Positions 17,501 through 26,422 of a DNA stretch of 49,297 bases are shown one piece after another. Below the pieces are notes generated by a model. The model was not told the origin of the DNA. It did not search any database and saw nothing but the letters and a program-made list of their open reading frames with translations. Every line of letters starts with the position of its first letter. The first letter of the stretch is position 1. The position numbers and the translations under genes are program-made. Source of the DNA: Sphingopyxis sp. GTDB taxonomy: Bacteria; Pseudomonadota; Alphaproteobacteria; Sphingomonadales; Sphingomonadaceae. The stretch spans positions 1 through 49,297 of the forward strand of contig NZ_JAEMQX010000018.1 of the NCBI RefSeq assembly GCF_016463645.1. Reading direction: 5' to 3'.

Positions 17501-17824
17501 CGGCTCGCCGGGCTGCGTCCGGGCGCACCGGGGTACAAGGTGGTACTCGTCAAACCCGCGATCCCCGACGGCCTCGCCAGCGCCGAGGCGGCGATGGACA
17601 CGGTCCACGGCCGCGCCTTCTCGGGGTGGCAGGTCGCGTCGCGCAGCAAGTTGACGCTCACCGTCGAGGTGCCGCCGAATACGACCGGCGAAATCTGGGT
17701 GCCGACGCGCTTCGGCGGGATCGCCGCGCCGTCGGGGGCGCAGGTCGTCCGGTCGGAGCGGGGCTATGCAGTCTATCGCACCGGACCCGGCCGTTTCATC
17801 TTCAACACCGGAGGCACGCCATGA
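14564..17824 (+). CDS. Alpha-L-rhamnosidase, GH78 family, secreted
   Basis: 1086 residues from a TTG at 14564, which has GGGGAGG 5 bp upstream and gives a signal peptide (LPLIGRLRGLLLGALAMVGA...DAQ). An N-terminal fibronectin-like domain (~35-140) precedes a concanavalin-like insert (~150-300), the rhamnosidase N domain with GRGWYGLTDPNEWYFH, and the (alpha/alpha)6 catalytic domain. Catalytic-motif residues are visible: Asp675 in GWSGDAQ and Glu956 in TMFETWS. GH78 enzymes remove terminal alpha-L-rhamnose from flavonoids, saponins or polysaccharides by inversion. The stop overlaps the next ATG by 4 bp. Periplasmic or outer-membrane location fits with the receptor upstream and RhaT for uptake of free rhamnose. 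Confidence 0.93.
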   Translation: MPLIGRLRGLLLGALAMVGAAAAPADAQDKAPAELRTEYATAPLGLDTAAPRFDWRSPVARQRAYRIRVATSAADLERAPLWDSGRVGSSDNVQIVYAGPALGSRQRYWWQVQVWDAEGKASGWSAPAWWETGLLSGSDWQAKWISGPGRRDHDWGDLTFDADLTLTGKSVDILFRALPNGKTYGDSYVWTLADDKNGPELIQTVRRYPGGTSSAVKMERLGQVKLPAPLKGRRIALSIRAEGSRIVTRIDGAVVATVDNDAHKHGTIGFAGKEAGAAIVHKVSVTGTQSPAVAFDFAGGDNPFTGGGVSKEGLVIASGVPGVDLVLPIEAPAPLVRRAFRVGKPVASARLYVAGAGMPRLLVNGTVVGSSLGAGFTAYDKRVLAYTHDVTDLLRCGENIIGAELGRGWYGLTDPNEWYFHAAPWHGEPALKAQLEITYADGTREVIVTDGGWRTISGPTLNDSVHRGERYDARRVPTGWDRAGFRDRKWQAAPVVAGPAGRLVAANSEAIEAVETISPVVVKEVAPDVQVYDFGRIIAGWPALEVSGPRGRTVSMVASERIADDGKVVPAAGLIDAQLQTDRYTLAGKGVERWEPRFGYRGFRYVQVDGFPGMPGEGALTARIVHSAVARTGSFASANPLLNKIDAAAIGSILNNLHGFQTDTPTYEKNGWSGDAQASAGAAARSLDIARVWTKWLADFRDAQSEKGEVPEIAPTTPFYGYENTPGWNVIWGPTTPWDAAAMILPWELYTTTGDTRILADNHDMQRRLVDYTATFIKAPDYQRSAGLSEWASAGGMDYSNARGGGIDAVTTAYFFHEADLLAKSSAVVGKGEDAVRYAKLADDIRTAYNARYWDAANGWYRTVDAKGVTGPATQVQNILPLAFGMAPAGREQSVADAIARDVDKQGLRTGVYGARYLLEILSDYGYADLAYRVATRTDEPGWGWWIQNGHSTMFETWSLNSRSRDHHYFASIADWMRQRLAGLRPGAPGYKVVLVKPAIPDGLASAEAAMDTVHGRAFSGWQVASRSKLTLTVEVPPNTTGEIWVPTRFGGIAAPSGAQVVRSERGYAVYRTGPGRFIFNTGGTP

Positions 17825-19284
17825 TCCGCGGTTTAATTCTTTCGGCCGCGGCAGTGGCGTCGCCCGTTTCCGCACAGCAGGTGACGATCGACAGCGGCGT
17901 TGCCGCGGGCGCGACCGCCGACGGCATCGCATCGTTCAAGGGACTTCCCTATGCAGCGGCGCCCGTCGGCAATCTTCGCTGGAGCCCGCCGGCGCCGGTC
18001 ACCTCGTGGAGCGCGCCGCGCGATGCGACCGCTTATGGCCCCGACTGCATGCAAAACCCGCTGCCCGGTATTCAGCCCGGCTCGCGGCCGATGAGCGAGG
18101 ATTGCCTGACGCTCAACGTCTGGACGCCGAAGCCTGCGAAAGGCGCGAAGCTTCCGGTGATGGTCTGGATCCACGGCGGCGGCTTCGTCGGCGGGTCGGG
18201 CACCTTGCCCGAAACCGACGGCGGCCTGCTCGCGAAGCGCGATGTCGTGGTCGTCAGCTTCAACTACCGCCTCGGCCGCTTCGGCTTCTTCGCGCATCCC
18301 GCGCTGGGCAAGGATGGCAACTGGGGGCTGATGGACCAGGTCGCGGCGCTGAAATGGGTTCAGCGCAATATTGCAGCGTTCGGCGGCGATCCGGCGAAGG
18401 TCACCATCTTTGGCGAAAGCGCGGGTGGCGAGTCCGTGTCGCGCCTGATGGCATCGCCCGCCGCCAAGGGGCTTTTCGCGCGCGCGATCGTCGCCTCGGG
18501 CGGCGGCCGCGACGACTGGCCGACACTGGCCGATGCGCAGGCGAAGGGTGAGGCATTCGGTACGCGTGCAGGCGCCGCTGATGCCGCGGCGCTTCGCGCT
18601 CTGCCGGCGGACAAGGTGCTCGGCAGCATCGCGCTGATGAGCAAGGAAGAGGACCGCTATTCGGGACCGATGACCGACGGGACGATCGTTCCGGCTGGCG
18701 CCGGGATGATTTTTGCCGAGGGCAGGCAGGCGCGCATTCCCTATATCATCGGGAGCAACGACGACGAGCTCGGCTTCATCCCCGCGCCGTTCCGCGCGAT
18801 GGTCAACGGTCCGGTGGAAAAGGCACTCGGCCCGGCCGCCGCCGGCGTGAAGGCGGCCTACGCCAGCGAAGAGGAGGCAAACCGGCGGCTCGGCGGCGAT
18901 GCGATGTTCGCCGAACCGGCGCTCGCCTTCGGCCTGTTGCAGGCCCGCGCCGGGGCGCCAACCTGGCTTTATCGCTTCGGCTATGTCGCCGAGGGGCAGC
19001 GCAAGCCCGATATCGGCGCGGTCCATGCATCTGACGTCGCGTTCCAGTTCGGCAACCTGACCACCGATGCGACCGCCGCCGACCGCGCCGCGGCGAAGCA
19101 ACTCGGCGATTACTGGACCAACTTCGCAAAGACCGGCGATCCCAACGGCAGCGGGCTGCCTGTCTGGGCACGCCTCGATCCCGCGTCGCCGCAGCTGCTT
19201 TCGATCGGCCTCGGCGAGACCGCGATGGCGCCGGGCACGAGGCCTGCACTCACCGCCATCGCAGCGGCACGGGACGGAAAATGA
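17821..19284 (+). CDS. Secreted carboxylesterase, type B
   Basis: 487 residues with signal peptide MIRGLILSAAAVASPVSAQQ. It is a classical type-B carboxylesterase: FKGLPYAAAPVGNLRW, SEDCLTLNVWTPKP, the oxyanion-hole block WIHGGGFVGGSG and the nucleophile elbow GESAGG with Ser200. The usual acid and His lie in the last third (the block VHASDVAFQFGN fits the His region). Such enzymes hydrolyse carboxylic esters; the natural substrate cannot be read from sequence. ATGA overlaps link it to the rhamnosidase upstream and the next hydrolase downstream, so it probably removes acyl groups from the same imported rhamnoside. Confidence 0.9.
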   Translation: MIRGLILSAAAVASPVSAQQVTIDSGVAAGATADGIASFKGLPYAAAPVGNLRWSPPAPVTSWSAPRDATAYGPDCMQNPLPGIQPGSRPMSEDCLTLNVWTPKPAKGAKLPVMVWIHGGGFVGGSGTLPETDGGLLAKRDVVVVSFNYRLGRFGFFAHPALGKDGNWGLMDQVAALKWVQRNIAAFGGDPAKVTIFGESAGGESVSRLMASPAAKGLFARAIVASGGGRDDWPTLADAQAKGEAFGTRAGAADAAALRALPADKVLGSIALMSKEEDRYSGPMTDGTIVPAGAGMIFAEGRQARIPYIIGSNDDELGFIPAPFRAMVNGPVEKALGPAAAGVKAAYASEEEANRRLGGDAMFAEPALAFGLLQARAGAPTWLYRFGYVAEGQRKPDIGAVHASDVAFQFGNLTTDATAADRAAAKQLGDYWTNFAKTGDPNGSGLPVWARLDPASPQLLSIGLGETAMAPGTRPALTAIAAARDGK

Positions 19285-20147
19285 TGAAGGACATGATCAT
19301 GCGCCTCTCTGCCGTCATCGCGGGCGCGCTCGCCATCGTCGCGATCCCCGCCTGTGCGTGGGAAGTGATCCGCCTTTCGTCGGATCCGGTTCCCGCGACC
19401 TCGAAGGAAGTGCGCGAAACCGGGCCCTTTGGCACGATCGTGCGCAACGTGTCCGATGCGACGCTCACCCCCTATGTGGCCGACAAGCCCAACGGCACCG
19501 CAGTGATCATCGCGCCCGGCGGCGGCTTTCACATGCTGTCGATCGACAATGAGGGTGAAGCGGTCGCGAAGTGGCTGAACAGCCAGGGTGTCACGGCCTT
19601 CGTGCTCAAATATCGCCTGCTCGAAACCGGCGCCGACTTTCCGATCCAGATGATGCGCTATCTCTCCAATCTTCCCGCGCTGCGCACTGCGGTTGAGCCA
19701 CTGCGCCCGCTCGCGACTGCCGACGGTGAGAATGCGGTGAAGTGGGTGCGGACGAACGCCGCCCGTTACGGCATCAAATCGAACCGTGTCGGGCTGATGG
19801 GCTTTTCGGCGGGCGGCGCGGTGACGGTGTGGACGCTGACGGCGAACAAGCCTGCGAGCCGACCCGACTTCGCGATAGCCATCTACCCCGGCCTGCTGCC
19901 CTACACGATCGCGGTGCCGAAGAAGGCGCCGCCGCTGTTCGTCGCGGTGGCAGAGGACGACAAGTTGGCGCACGACGACAGCGTGCGCCTCGCCGCCGCT
20001 TGGGAAAAGGCAGGGGCGAGCACGCGGATCGTCACCTATGAAAACGGAGGCCATGGTTTCGGCATGAAGAAGAGCGGCAAGGCGAGCGACGCATGGACCG
20101 AGGCGATGGCGACATGGCTGCGCAGCCAGGGACTCGTCGGCAAATGA
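19281..20147 (+). CDS. Secreted alpha/beta hydrolase (acetyl-esterase-like)
   Basis: 288 residues with an N-terminal signal (MMKDMIMRLSAVIAGALAIVA, then IPACA). Fold motifs are APGGGFHMLSIDNEG (oxyanion hole, GGG), GFSAGG with Ser176 as nucleophile, VAEDDKLAHDD carrying the acid, and ENGGHGFGM carrying the His. This arrangement resembles the acetyl-xylan-esterase/BD-FAE branch of the fold that deacylates plant glycans and glycosides. It overlaps both neighbours by 4 bp. Its role as a second deacylase in the operon is inferred. Confidence 0.88.
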   Translation: MMKDMIMRLSAVIAGALAIVAIPACAWEVIRLSSDPVPATSKEVRETGPFGTIVRNVSDATLTPYVADKPNGTAVIIAPGGGFHMLSIDNEGEAVAKWLNSQGVTAFVLKYRLLETGADFPIQMMRYLSNLPALRTAVEPLRPLATADGENAVKWVRTNAARYGIKSNRVGLMGFSAGGAVTVWTLTANKPASRPDFAIAIYPGLLPYTIAVPKKAPPLFVAVAEDDKLAHDDSVRLAAAWEKAGASTRIVTYENGGHGFGMKKSGKASDAWTEAMATWLRSQGLVGK

Positions 20148-21742
20148 GGACCGCATCGTTCCTCCTGCTCGCCGGTGGGACGCTGCTCGCCGCGTGCACC
20201 GCGAACGAGCCCGCGCCGACACCCGCATCTTCCGGCCAAAAGGTCGGCGGCTGCGAAGCGTTGGCCGGCATGGCGCTGAAGGACGGCAAGATCAATGCCG
20301 CGACCTCGCTCGCGGGTGGCGCAATGGTCGATCTGGAGGCAGGCAAGCCCGGTCTGCCGGCACCTGCCGCCTTCTGCCGTGTGCAGGCGACGCTGTCGCC
20401 GGTGCCGGGATCGTCGATCAAGGTCGAGGTATGGCTGCCCGAACACGCGGGCTGGAATGGCAAGCTGCTCGGTGCGGGCAACGGCGGCTTCGGCGCGAAC
20501 ATGCTGCTGCCGTCGCTCTTGATGCGCGGTGCGGTGCAAAAGGGCTATGCCGCGGTCGGCACCGATATGGGGCATTTCGGCGAAGCCGATGTCGACGCGA
20601 GCTGGGCGCTGGGCGCGCCCGAAAAGATCCGCGACTATGGCTGGCGCGCCAATCATGTCGGCGCCGAAACCGCCAAGCAGGTGATCGCGGCCTATTATGA
20701 AGGCCCGCTTGCGGCGAGCTATTTCCACGGCTGTTCGGATGGCGGCCGGCAAGCGCTCACCCTCGCGCAGCGTTTCCCGGGCGACTATGACGCGATCATC
20801 GCAGGTGCGCCCGCGATGCCTTGGACGCGGATGGCGAGCGCCTTTGCGAACAATGCCGTCGTGGCGGGCAAGCCCGGCGGCGATTTGTCGATGGCAAAGC
20901 TGAAGCTGCTCCAATCGGCGTCGCTCGGTCAGTGTGACAGCCTCGACGGCGTCAAGGATGGCGTGATCGATGATCCGCGCGCCTGCCATTTCGACCCCGC
21001 GAAGCTTGCGTGCAAGGGCGGTGAGGGCGCGGACTGCCTGACTCCGGGCGAAGTCGCTACCGCGAAGCTCTTCTACGAAGGGCCGAAGACCGCCGACGGC
21101 AAAGGCTTCTACCCCGGATTCGCTCCCGGCGCTGAGGCCGAGGCGGGCACCTGGTCGCAGTGGCTGACCGGCAAGACGTCGCAGCATGTGAAATTCGGCA
21201 CCGCCTTCTTTCGTTATTTTGTCCACGCCAATCCCGACTGGCAGCTCTCGGATTTCAATCTCGACCGCGACTATGCGCTGGCAAAGGCGCGTGTCGGCGG
21301 TGATCTCGATGCCGACCGGACCGACCTTGCCGCCTTCTACAAGCGCGGGGGCAAGCTTATCCTCTATCATGGCTGGAACGATGCCGGAATCCCGGCGCAG
21401 AACACCGTCGATTATTACGAGCGTCTCGTCGCGGCGAACCCGAAGGCTGCGTCCACCTCGGTCCGCTTGTTCATGGTTCCCGGCATGTCGCACTGCCTTG
21501 CCGGACCGGGGCCCAACAATTTCGACCCGCTGACGCCGCTCGACGGCTGGCGGCAGGGCGGGCCGGCGCCCGAGCGGATCATCGCGACGAAATATGACAA
21601 CGACCTGTTCGCCTATATCGGCCTGCCTGCAAAGTCCGGACGGACGCGCCCCCTCTGCTCCTTCCCCAAGGTCGCGAAATGGGACGGCAAGGGCTCGACC
21701 GACGATGCCGCGAGCTTCGCGTGCGAGGCGCCCGGTAAATGA
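20144..21742 (+). CDS. Tannase / feruloyl-esterase family lipoprotein
   Basis: 532 residues. The start at 20144 overlaps the previous stop (ATGA) and gives a lipoprotein signal ([20 protein letters not shown]), so the enzyme is probably lipid-anchored. Family blocks are [48 protein letters not shown], the nucleophile elbow HGCSDGG with Ser198, [21 protein letters not shown] (acid) and VPGMSHC (His). Two Cys, one next to the Ser and one after the His, are positioned for the disulfide that marks this family. Members cleave gallate or hydroxycinnamate esters, or MHET in MHETase. Together with the CoA ligase that follows, it suggests that an aromatic acid is released from the substrate. Confidence 0.9.
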   Translation: MRTASFLLLAGGTLLAACTANEPAPTPASSGQKVGGCEALAGMALKDGKINAATSLAGGAMVDLEAGKPGLPAPAAFCRVQATLSPVPGSSIKVEVWLPEHAGWNGKLLGAGNGGFGANMLLPSLLMRGAVQKGYAAVGTDMGHFGEADVDASWALGAPEKIRDYGWRANHVGAETAKQVIAAYYEGPLAASYFHGCSDGGRQALTLAQRFPGDYDAIIAGAPAMPWTRMASAFANNAVVAGKPGGDLSMAKLKLLQSASLGQCDSLDGVKDGVIDDPRACHFDPAKLACKGGEGADCLTPGEVATAKLFYEGPKTADGKGFYPGFAPGAEAEAGTWSQWLTGKTSQHVKFGTAFFRYFVHANPDWQLSDFNLDRDYALAKARVGGDLDADRTDLAAFYKRGGKLILYHGWNDAGIPAQNTVDYYERLVAANPKAASTSVRLFMVPGMSHCLAGPGPNNFDPLTPLDGWRQGGPAPERIIATKYDNDLFAYIGLPAKSGRTRPLCSFPKVAKWDGKGSTDDAASFACEAPGK

Positions 21743-23412
21743 CAAGCCACGTCAAAGGGGCGATCGAACCGCCGCTGATCGAACATACGATCGGCGATGC
21801 GCTTGCGCTCGCTGCCGATCGCTGGGGTGAACGCGACGCGCTGGTTTCGGTCGGGCAGGGCATCCGCTGGAATTTTGCCGAACTGCTCGAACGATCCGAC
21901 GCCTTAGCGGCCGGGCTGCTCGCACTCGGACTGAACCCGGGCGACCGGATCGGCATCTGGGCGCCGAACTGCGTCGAATGGACGCTGACCCAGTTCGCCG
22001 CTGCGCGCGCGGGGCTGATCCTCGTCACGATCAACCCCGCCTATCGATTGTCCGAGGTCGAATATACGGTCAACAAGGTCGGGCTGTCGGCGCTCGTCGC
22101 CGCGACCAGTTTCAAGACCAGCGACTATCCCGCAATGATCGAGGAGCTCGCGCCCGAGATAGTACAGAGCGCGCCGGGCGGGCTTCGCGTCGCAAGGTTA
22201 CCGACGCTGCGCTCGCTGATCCTGATCGGCAGAGCCCGCCCGGGCTGGTTGGCGTTTGACGATGTGGAGGACCATGCGACCGACGCCGATCGCCAGCGCC
22301 TCGCCGCGATCGGCCCGACACTCGACCCGAACGACGCGATCAACATCCAGTTCACCAGTGGCACCACAGGCCTGCCGAAAGGCGCGACGCTCAGCCATCG
22401 CAATATCCTCAACAACGGTTATTTCGTCGGCCGCACGCAGGGGCTGACCGAGGACGACCGCATCTGCATCCCGGTGCCGCTCTATCATTGCTTCGGCATG
22501 GTGATGGGCAATCTGGCGAGCATCACCCACGGCGCGGTGATGATCTATCCGTCCGAAGGCTTCGATCCCGAAGCGGTGCTGCGTGCGGTCGCGGCGGAGC
22601 GTTGCACCGCGCTCTACGGCGTGCCGACGATGTTCATCGCGGTGCTCGCGCATCCCGAGTTCGACAAGTTCGATGTCTCCTCGCTGCGCACCGGCTGCAT
22701 GGCGGGCGCGATCTGTCCCGAGCCGCTGATGCGGCAGGTGGTCGACCGGCTGAACATGCGCGACGTGACGATCGCCTATGGCATGACCGAAACCAGCCCG
22801 GTCAGTTTCCAGACCGCGCCCGATGACCCCTTCGAACGCCGTGTCGGCTCGATCGGCCGCGTCCAGCCGCACCTCGAATGCAAGATCGTGGATATCGAGG
22901 GTAATATCGTGCCTGTGGGCGAGCCCGGCGAACTTTGCACGCGCGGCTATTCGGTGATGATCGGCTATTGGGACGAACCGCAGCGTACGGCGGAATCGGT
23001 CGACGAGGACGGCTGGATGCACTCGGGCGATCTCGCGACGATCGATGCCGAGGGGTATGGCAATATCGTCGGTCGCCTCAAGGATATGGTGATCCGCGGC
23101 GGCGAGAATATCTACCCGCGCGAGGTCGAGGATTATCTCTATCGCCACCCCGCGGTCGAGGATGTCGCGGTCGTCGGCATCCCCGACGAGCGGATGGGCG
23201 AGGAGCTTTGCGCGTGGGTGCGGCTGAAGCCCGGCGCGAGCGCCGATGCCGAAGCGATCCGCGAATTCTGCCGCGGCCAGATCGCCCACTATAAAGTCCC
23301 GCGCTACGTGCGTATCGTCGGTGAATTCCCCACGACGGTGACGGGGAAAGTTCAGAAATATCTGATCAGAGAAGCGATGGTCGCCGATCTCGAAAAGGAA
23401 GAAGCAAAATGA
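21739..23412 (+). CDS. AMP-binding acyl/aryl-CoA ligase
   Basis: 557 residues of the adenylate-forming ligase superfamily (fatty-acyl-CoA synthase branch). The P-loop-like motif is [11 protein letters not shown] (205-215), followed by [10 protein letters not shown], the ATP motif [13 protein letters not shown], the hinge [16 protein letters not shown] and the C-terminal Lys in TVTGKVQKY. It has no signal peptide and is cytoplasmic. Reaction: carboxylic acid + ATP + CoA to acyl-CoA. Medium-chain fatty acids or aromatic acids are both possible. In an operon of secreted rhamnosidase and esterases its likely role is to capture the acid released from the imported compound. ATGA overlaps both neighbours. 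Confidence 0.9.
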   Translation: MTSHVKGAIEPPLIEHTIGDALALAADRWGERDALVSVGQGIRWNFAELLERSDALAAGLLALGLNPGDRIGIWAPNCVEWTLTQFAAARAGLILVTINPAYRLSEVEYTVNKVGLSALVAATSFKTSDYPAMIEELAPEIVQSAPGGLRVARLPTLRSLILIGRARPGWLAFDDVEDHATDADRQRLAAIGPTLDPNDAINIQFTSGTTGLPKGATLSHRNILNNGYFVGRTQGLTEDDRICIPVPLYHCFGMVMGNLASITHGAVMIYPSEGFDPEAVLRAVAAERCTALYGVPTMFIAVLAHPEFDKFDVSSLRTGCMAGAICPEPLMRQVVDRLNMRDVTIAYGMTETSPVSFQTAPDDPFERRVGSIGRVQPHLECKIVDIEGNIVPVGEPGELCTRGYSVMIGYWDEPQRTAESVDEDGWMHSGDLATIDAEGYGNIVGRLKDMVIRGGENIYPREVEDYLYRHPAVEDVAVVGIPDERMGEELCAWVRLKPGASADAEAIREFCRGQIAHYKVPRYVRIVGEFPTTVTGKVQKYLIREAMVADLEKEEAK

Positions 23413-23741
23413 AAACTGCCATGTTTGTTGCAGCGCTGATGGCCGCCGCTCCCGCTTCCGCCCAGGACACCGCCGCGCCGGCACCCGCACAGCCCGCACC
23501 GGCGGCCGACGCTGCGCCGGCAAGCGATGCGAAGTTCAATCTCGACACCCCGCTGCAGGACATCGTTGCCGATGAAAAGGGGAAGGCGGTGATCGAAAAG
23601 CATTTCCCCGGCATGATCGCGCTTCCCGAATATGAGATGTTCAAGGCGATCAGCCTGACGCAGCTCCAGCCCTATTCGAACGGCAAGATCACTGACGAGA
23701 TGCTGGCCGCGACGGCCAAGGATCTGGCGGAGATCAAGTAA
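23409..23741 (+). CDS. Small secreted protein of unknown function
   Basis: 110 residues: a signal peptide ([19 protein letters not shown]), an Ala/Pro-rich linker to about residue 40, then a ~65-residue folded part ([53 protein letters not shown]). I recall similar short domains at the C-terminus of secreted glycosidases and esterases in Caulobacter and sphingomonads, but have not verified this. Here it is a free-standing gene wedged by a 4-bp overlap after the CoA ligase and a 1-bp overlap before the GH3 gene, so it is made with the enzymes. A docking or stabilising role is only a guess. Confidence 0.75.
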   Translation: MKTAMFVAALMAAAPASAQDTAAPAPAQPAPAADAAPASDAKFNLDTPLQDIVADEKGKAVIEKHFPGMIALPEYEMFKAISLTQLQPYSNGKITDEMLAATAKDLAEIK

Positions 23742-26269
23742 TGAAGAGCCGGACGGCCTATCTGGCGGCAAGCATGCTGTCCTCCATGGTAGCCCTGTCC
23801 GGCGCCCAGGCCCAGGAAATGATCTACAAGGACAAAGCGGCGCCGATCGAGGCGCGGGTCGACGACCTGATGGGGCGGCTGACGCTCGACGAGAAGATCC
23901 TGCTGCTCGCGGGCGAAAGCTCGATGACGCTGAACGCGATCGAACGGCTTGGCATCCCGTCGATCCGCATGACCGACGGGCCGACAGGCGTGCGCTCGCC
24001 CGAGGGCAAGCCTGCGACCGTCTTTCCTGTCGGCGTCGCGATGGCGGCGACGTGGAACCCGGATCTCGCAGCCGAGGTCGGCGCGGCGATCGGCAAGGAA
24101 ACGCTCGCGCACGGCGCCGACGTGCTGCTTGCGCCGACGGTCAATATCGTCCGCACCCCCCGCTGGGGCCGGAATTTCGAAACCTATTCGGAAGACCCTT
24201 ATCTGGCGGGCCAGATCGGACTCGGCTATGTGAAGGGCGCGCAGGGGGGCGGCATCGGTGTCTCGCTCAAGCATTTCGCAGCGAACAATCAGGAAACCAA
24301 CCGCTTCATCGTCGACTCCGTGGTCGATCCGCGCACGCTGCGCGAAATCTATCTTCCGGCGTTCGAAACGGTGATCAAGGAGGGTGACCCCTGGTCGGTA
24401 ATGGCGTCGTACAACAAGATCAACGGCACGCATGCGGCCGAGAACCGCTGGCTGCTCACCGACCTGCTCAAGGGTGAATGGGGTTACAAGGGGTTCGTCG
24501 TGTCCGACTGGGGCGCGGTCCATTCGACCGCGACGACGGTCAACGCCGGCATGGATCTCGAAATGCCGGGGCCGCCGAACCATTTCGGGCCCAAGCTCAG
24601 GAAAGCGGTCGACGAAGGCAAGGTTACGATGGCGCAGATCGACGATAATGCCCGCCGCATGGTGCGGCTGATCGTGCGCAGCGGCGCGATCGAACGCGGC
24701 GTCGCGCGTCCGGTCGCCGACGAAATGCCGCGCAACGCCGCGCTCGCGCAGAGCGCAGCCGAGGAAGCGATCGTGTTGCTCAAGAACAGCGGCGTCCTGC
24801 CGCTCCCGTCGTCGATCAAGTCGCTCGCGGTGATCGGCCCCAACGCTGATGTCGTGCGTATCCAGGGCGGCGGCAGCTCGGCGGTGGTGCCGTTCGAGAC
24901 GAGCACGCCGCTTGCCGCGCTCAAGGCGGCGTTGCCGGGGGTGAAGATCGTTTATGCGCGCGGCGTCGACAATGAGGAGACGCCGCCGGGCGCCAATCCG
25001 AAACTGTTCAGCCCGGGGGCCGATCGCGGCGTGACCGGCCTCGCCGCCACCTACTACGCCAATGCCGATATGAGCGGCGAGCCGGTGAAGCGCGAAACCG
25101 CAAAGAGCTTCCTCAAGCGGATCAGCGGCAATATCGCCGGACCGCAGGTCACCGGCTATTCGGCGTTTCGCTGGGAGGGGCTGTTCTGGCCCGACAAGAG
25201 CGGCACCTATGATTTCAGCACGCGCGGCACGGGCAATGCGACGATCACGCTCGACGGCAAGACCGTGCTGTCGAAGGAAAGCGCGTCGAAGCCCGATATC
25301 CGCGATGTGCTCGGTTTTCCGATCCCGCGGCGCACCGTGTCGGTCGAACTCGAGGCGGGGCGCAGCTACCCGATCCGGCTCGACTATGTGAACGGTCAGA
25401 CGCCGTACGAATATCTGAGCTTCGGCATTCGGGAGCCGTTGCCGTCATTCGAAGAGGCGGTCGCGGCAGCGCGTGGCGCCGACGCTGCGGTCGTGTTCGT
25501 CGGGTCGTCTTCAACGACCGAGGGCGAGGGGTACGATCGCACCTCGCTCGACCTGCCGGGCGACCAGAACAAGCTCGTCGAGGCGGTCATTGCCGCCAAT
25601 CCGAAGACCGCGATCGTCGTGAACGCGGGCGCGGCGATGACGATGCCCTGGACCGACAAGGCACCCGCGATCGTCGACATGTGGCTGCCCGGCGAAGGCG
25701 GCGCCGCTGCGCTCGCCAACATACTGACCGGCAAGGTCAACCCGTCTGGCAAGCTTCCGGTGACCTTCCCGGCGCGGACCGAGGACGACACGGTCAACCT
25801 CAAGGGTGCCAGGACGCCCTATTCCGAAGGATTGCTGGTCGGCTACCGCGGCTATGTCGCGAAAGGCGTGAAACCGCTTTTCGCCTTCGGTCACGGCCTC
25901 AGCTACACGCATTTCGCCTATTCGGCGCTGTCGGCGCCCGCGCGGATCCGGGCCGATGACGCCGTTGCGGCGAAGATAACGCTCCGCAACGAGGGCAGGC
26001 GAGCGGGCAAGGAGGTCGTGCAGCTTTACGTCGCTGCCGTGACCCCCGGCGAGGGCGACGCTCCGGTCGCACTGCGCGGTTTTGCCAAGGTCGATCTCGC
26101 GCCCGGTGCGCGCCGGACGGTATCGGTAACGCTCGATCCGCGGGCCTTTTCCCGCTTCGATGCCGAACAAGGGAAGTGGCGCGTCGTCCCGGGCCGCTAC
26201 CGGATTCTCGCCGGATCCTCGTCGGCCGATATTCGCCAACAGCGCGAGATCGAGGTGATGGCGGAATGA
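23741..26269 (+). CDS. GH3 beta-glycosidase with PA14 insert, secreted
   Basis: 842 residues with signal peptide [20 protein letters not shown]...AQAQ. The N-terminal TIM-barrel has RMTDGPTGVR, KHFAANNQETNR and the nucleophile Asp256 in GFVVSDW. A PA14 domain interrupts the second domain (about residues 432-565: GLAATYYANADMSGEPV, FRWEGLFWPDKSGTYDFS, ITLDGKTVL); PA14 inserts shape sugar specificity. The alpha/beta sandwich resumes with AAVVFVGSSSTTEGEGYDR and WLPGEGGAAALANILTGKVNPSGKLPV (two pieces), and a fibronectin-like domain ends the protein. GH3 members with this layout are mostly beta-glucosidases; one acting after the rhamnosidase would remove the inner glucose of a rutinoside-type sugar. 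Last gene of the operon; it faces the tRNA. Confidence 0.92.
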   Translation: MKSRTAYLAASMLSSMVALSGAQAQEMIYKDKAAPIEARVDDLMGRLTLDEKILLLAGESSMTLNAIERLGIPSIRMTDGPTGVRSPEGKPATVFPVGVAMAATWNPDLAAEVGAAIGKETLAHGADVLLAPTVNIVRTPRWGRNFETYSEDPYLAGQIGLGYVKGAQGGGIGVSLKHFAANNQETNRFIVDSVVDPRTLREIYLPAFETVIKEGDPWSVMASYNKINGTHAAENRWLLTDLLKGEWGYKGFVVSDWGAVHSTATTVNAGMDLEMPGPPNHFGPKLRKAVDEGKVTMAQIDDNARRMVRLIVRSGAIERGVARPVADEMPRNAALAQSAAEEAIVLLKNSGVLPLPSSIKSLAVIGPNADVVRIQGGGSSAVVPFETSTPLAALKAALPGVKIVYARGVDNEETPPGANPKLFSPGADRGVTGLAATYYANADMSGEPVKRETAKSFLKRISGNIAGPQVTGYSAFRWEGLFWPDKSGTYDFSTRGTGNATITLDGKTVLSKESASKPDIRDVLGFPIPRRTVSVELEAGRSYPIRLDYVNGQTPYEYLSFGIREPLPSFEEAVAAARGADAAVVFVGSSSTTEGEGYDRTSLDLPGDQNKLVEAVIAANPKTAIVVNAGAAMTMPWTDKAPAIVDMWLPGEGGAAALANILTGKVNPSGKLPVTFPARTEDDTVNLKGARTPYSEGLLVGYRGYVAKGVKPLFAFGHGLSYTHFAYSALSAPARIRADDAVAAKITLRNEGRRAGKEVVQLYVAAVTPGEGDAPVALRGFAKVDLAPGARRTVSVTLDPRAFSRFDAEQGKWRVVPGRYRILAGSSSADIRQQREIEVMAE

Positions 26270-26273
26270 GCGA

Positions 26274-26349
<76 letters not shown>

Positions 26350-26422
26350 CCTTGGCGCCCCTTAGCATTTTTCAGCCGGATGGAAATATCCGGCGACAGG
26401 AAAATGCACCGGATGACAGATT

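Noticed and set aside
14390-17932. 1180-codon open frame on the minus strand opposite GH78
   Set aside because: Codon content is Arg/Ala/Asp-rich shadow of a GC-rich gene; no domain recognisable, and the plus strand has clear GH78 motifs and operon overlaps.
20036-21745. 569-codon minus-strand frame opposite the tannase-family gene
   Set aside because: No recognisable domain; plus-strand gene has catalytic Ser, acid and His blocks and overlapping neighbours.
26375-26394. Hairpin GCCGGAT / ATCCGGC between the tRNA and the DWSGA gene
   Set aside because: Stem is good but no T run follows on either strand, so it is not annotated as a terminator.
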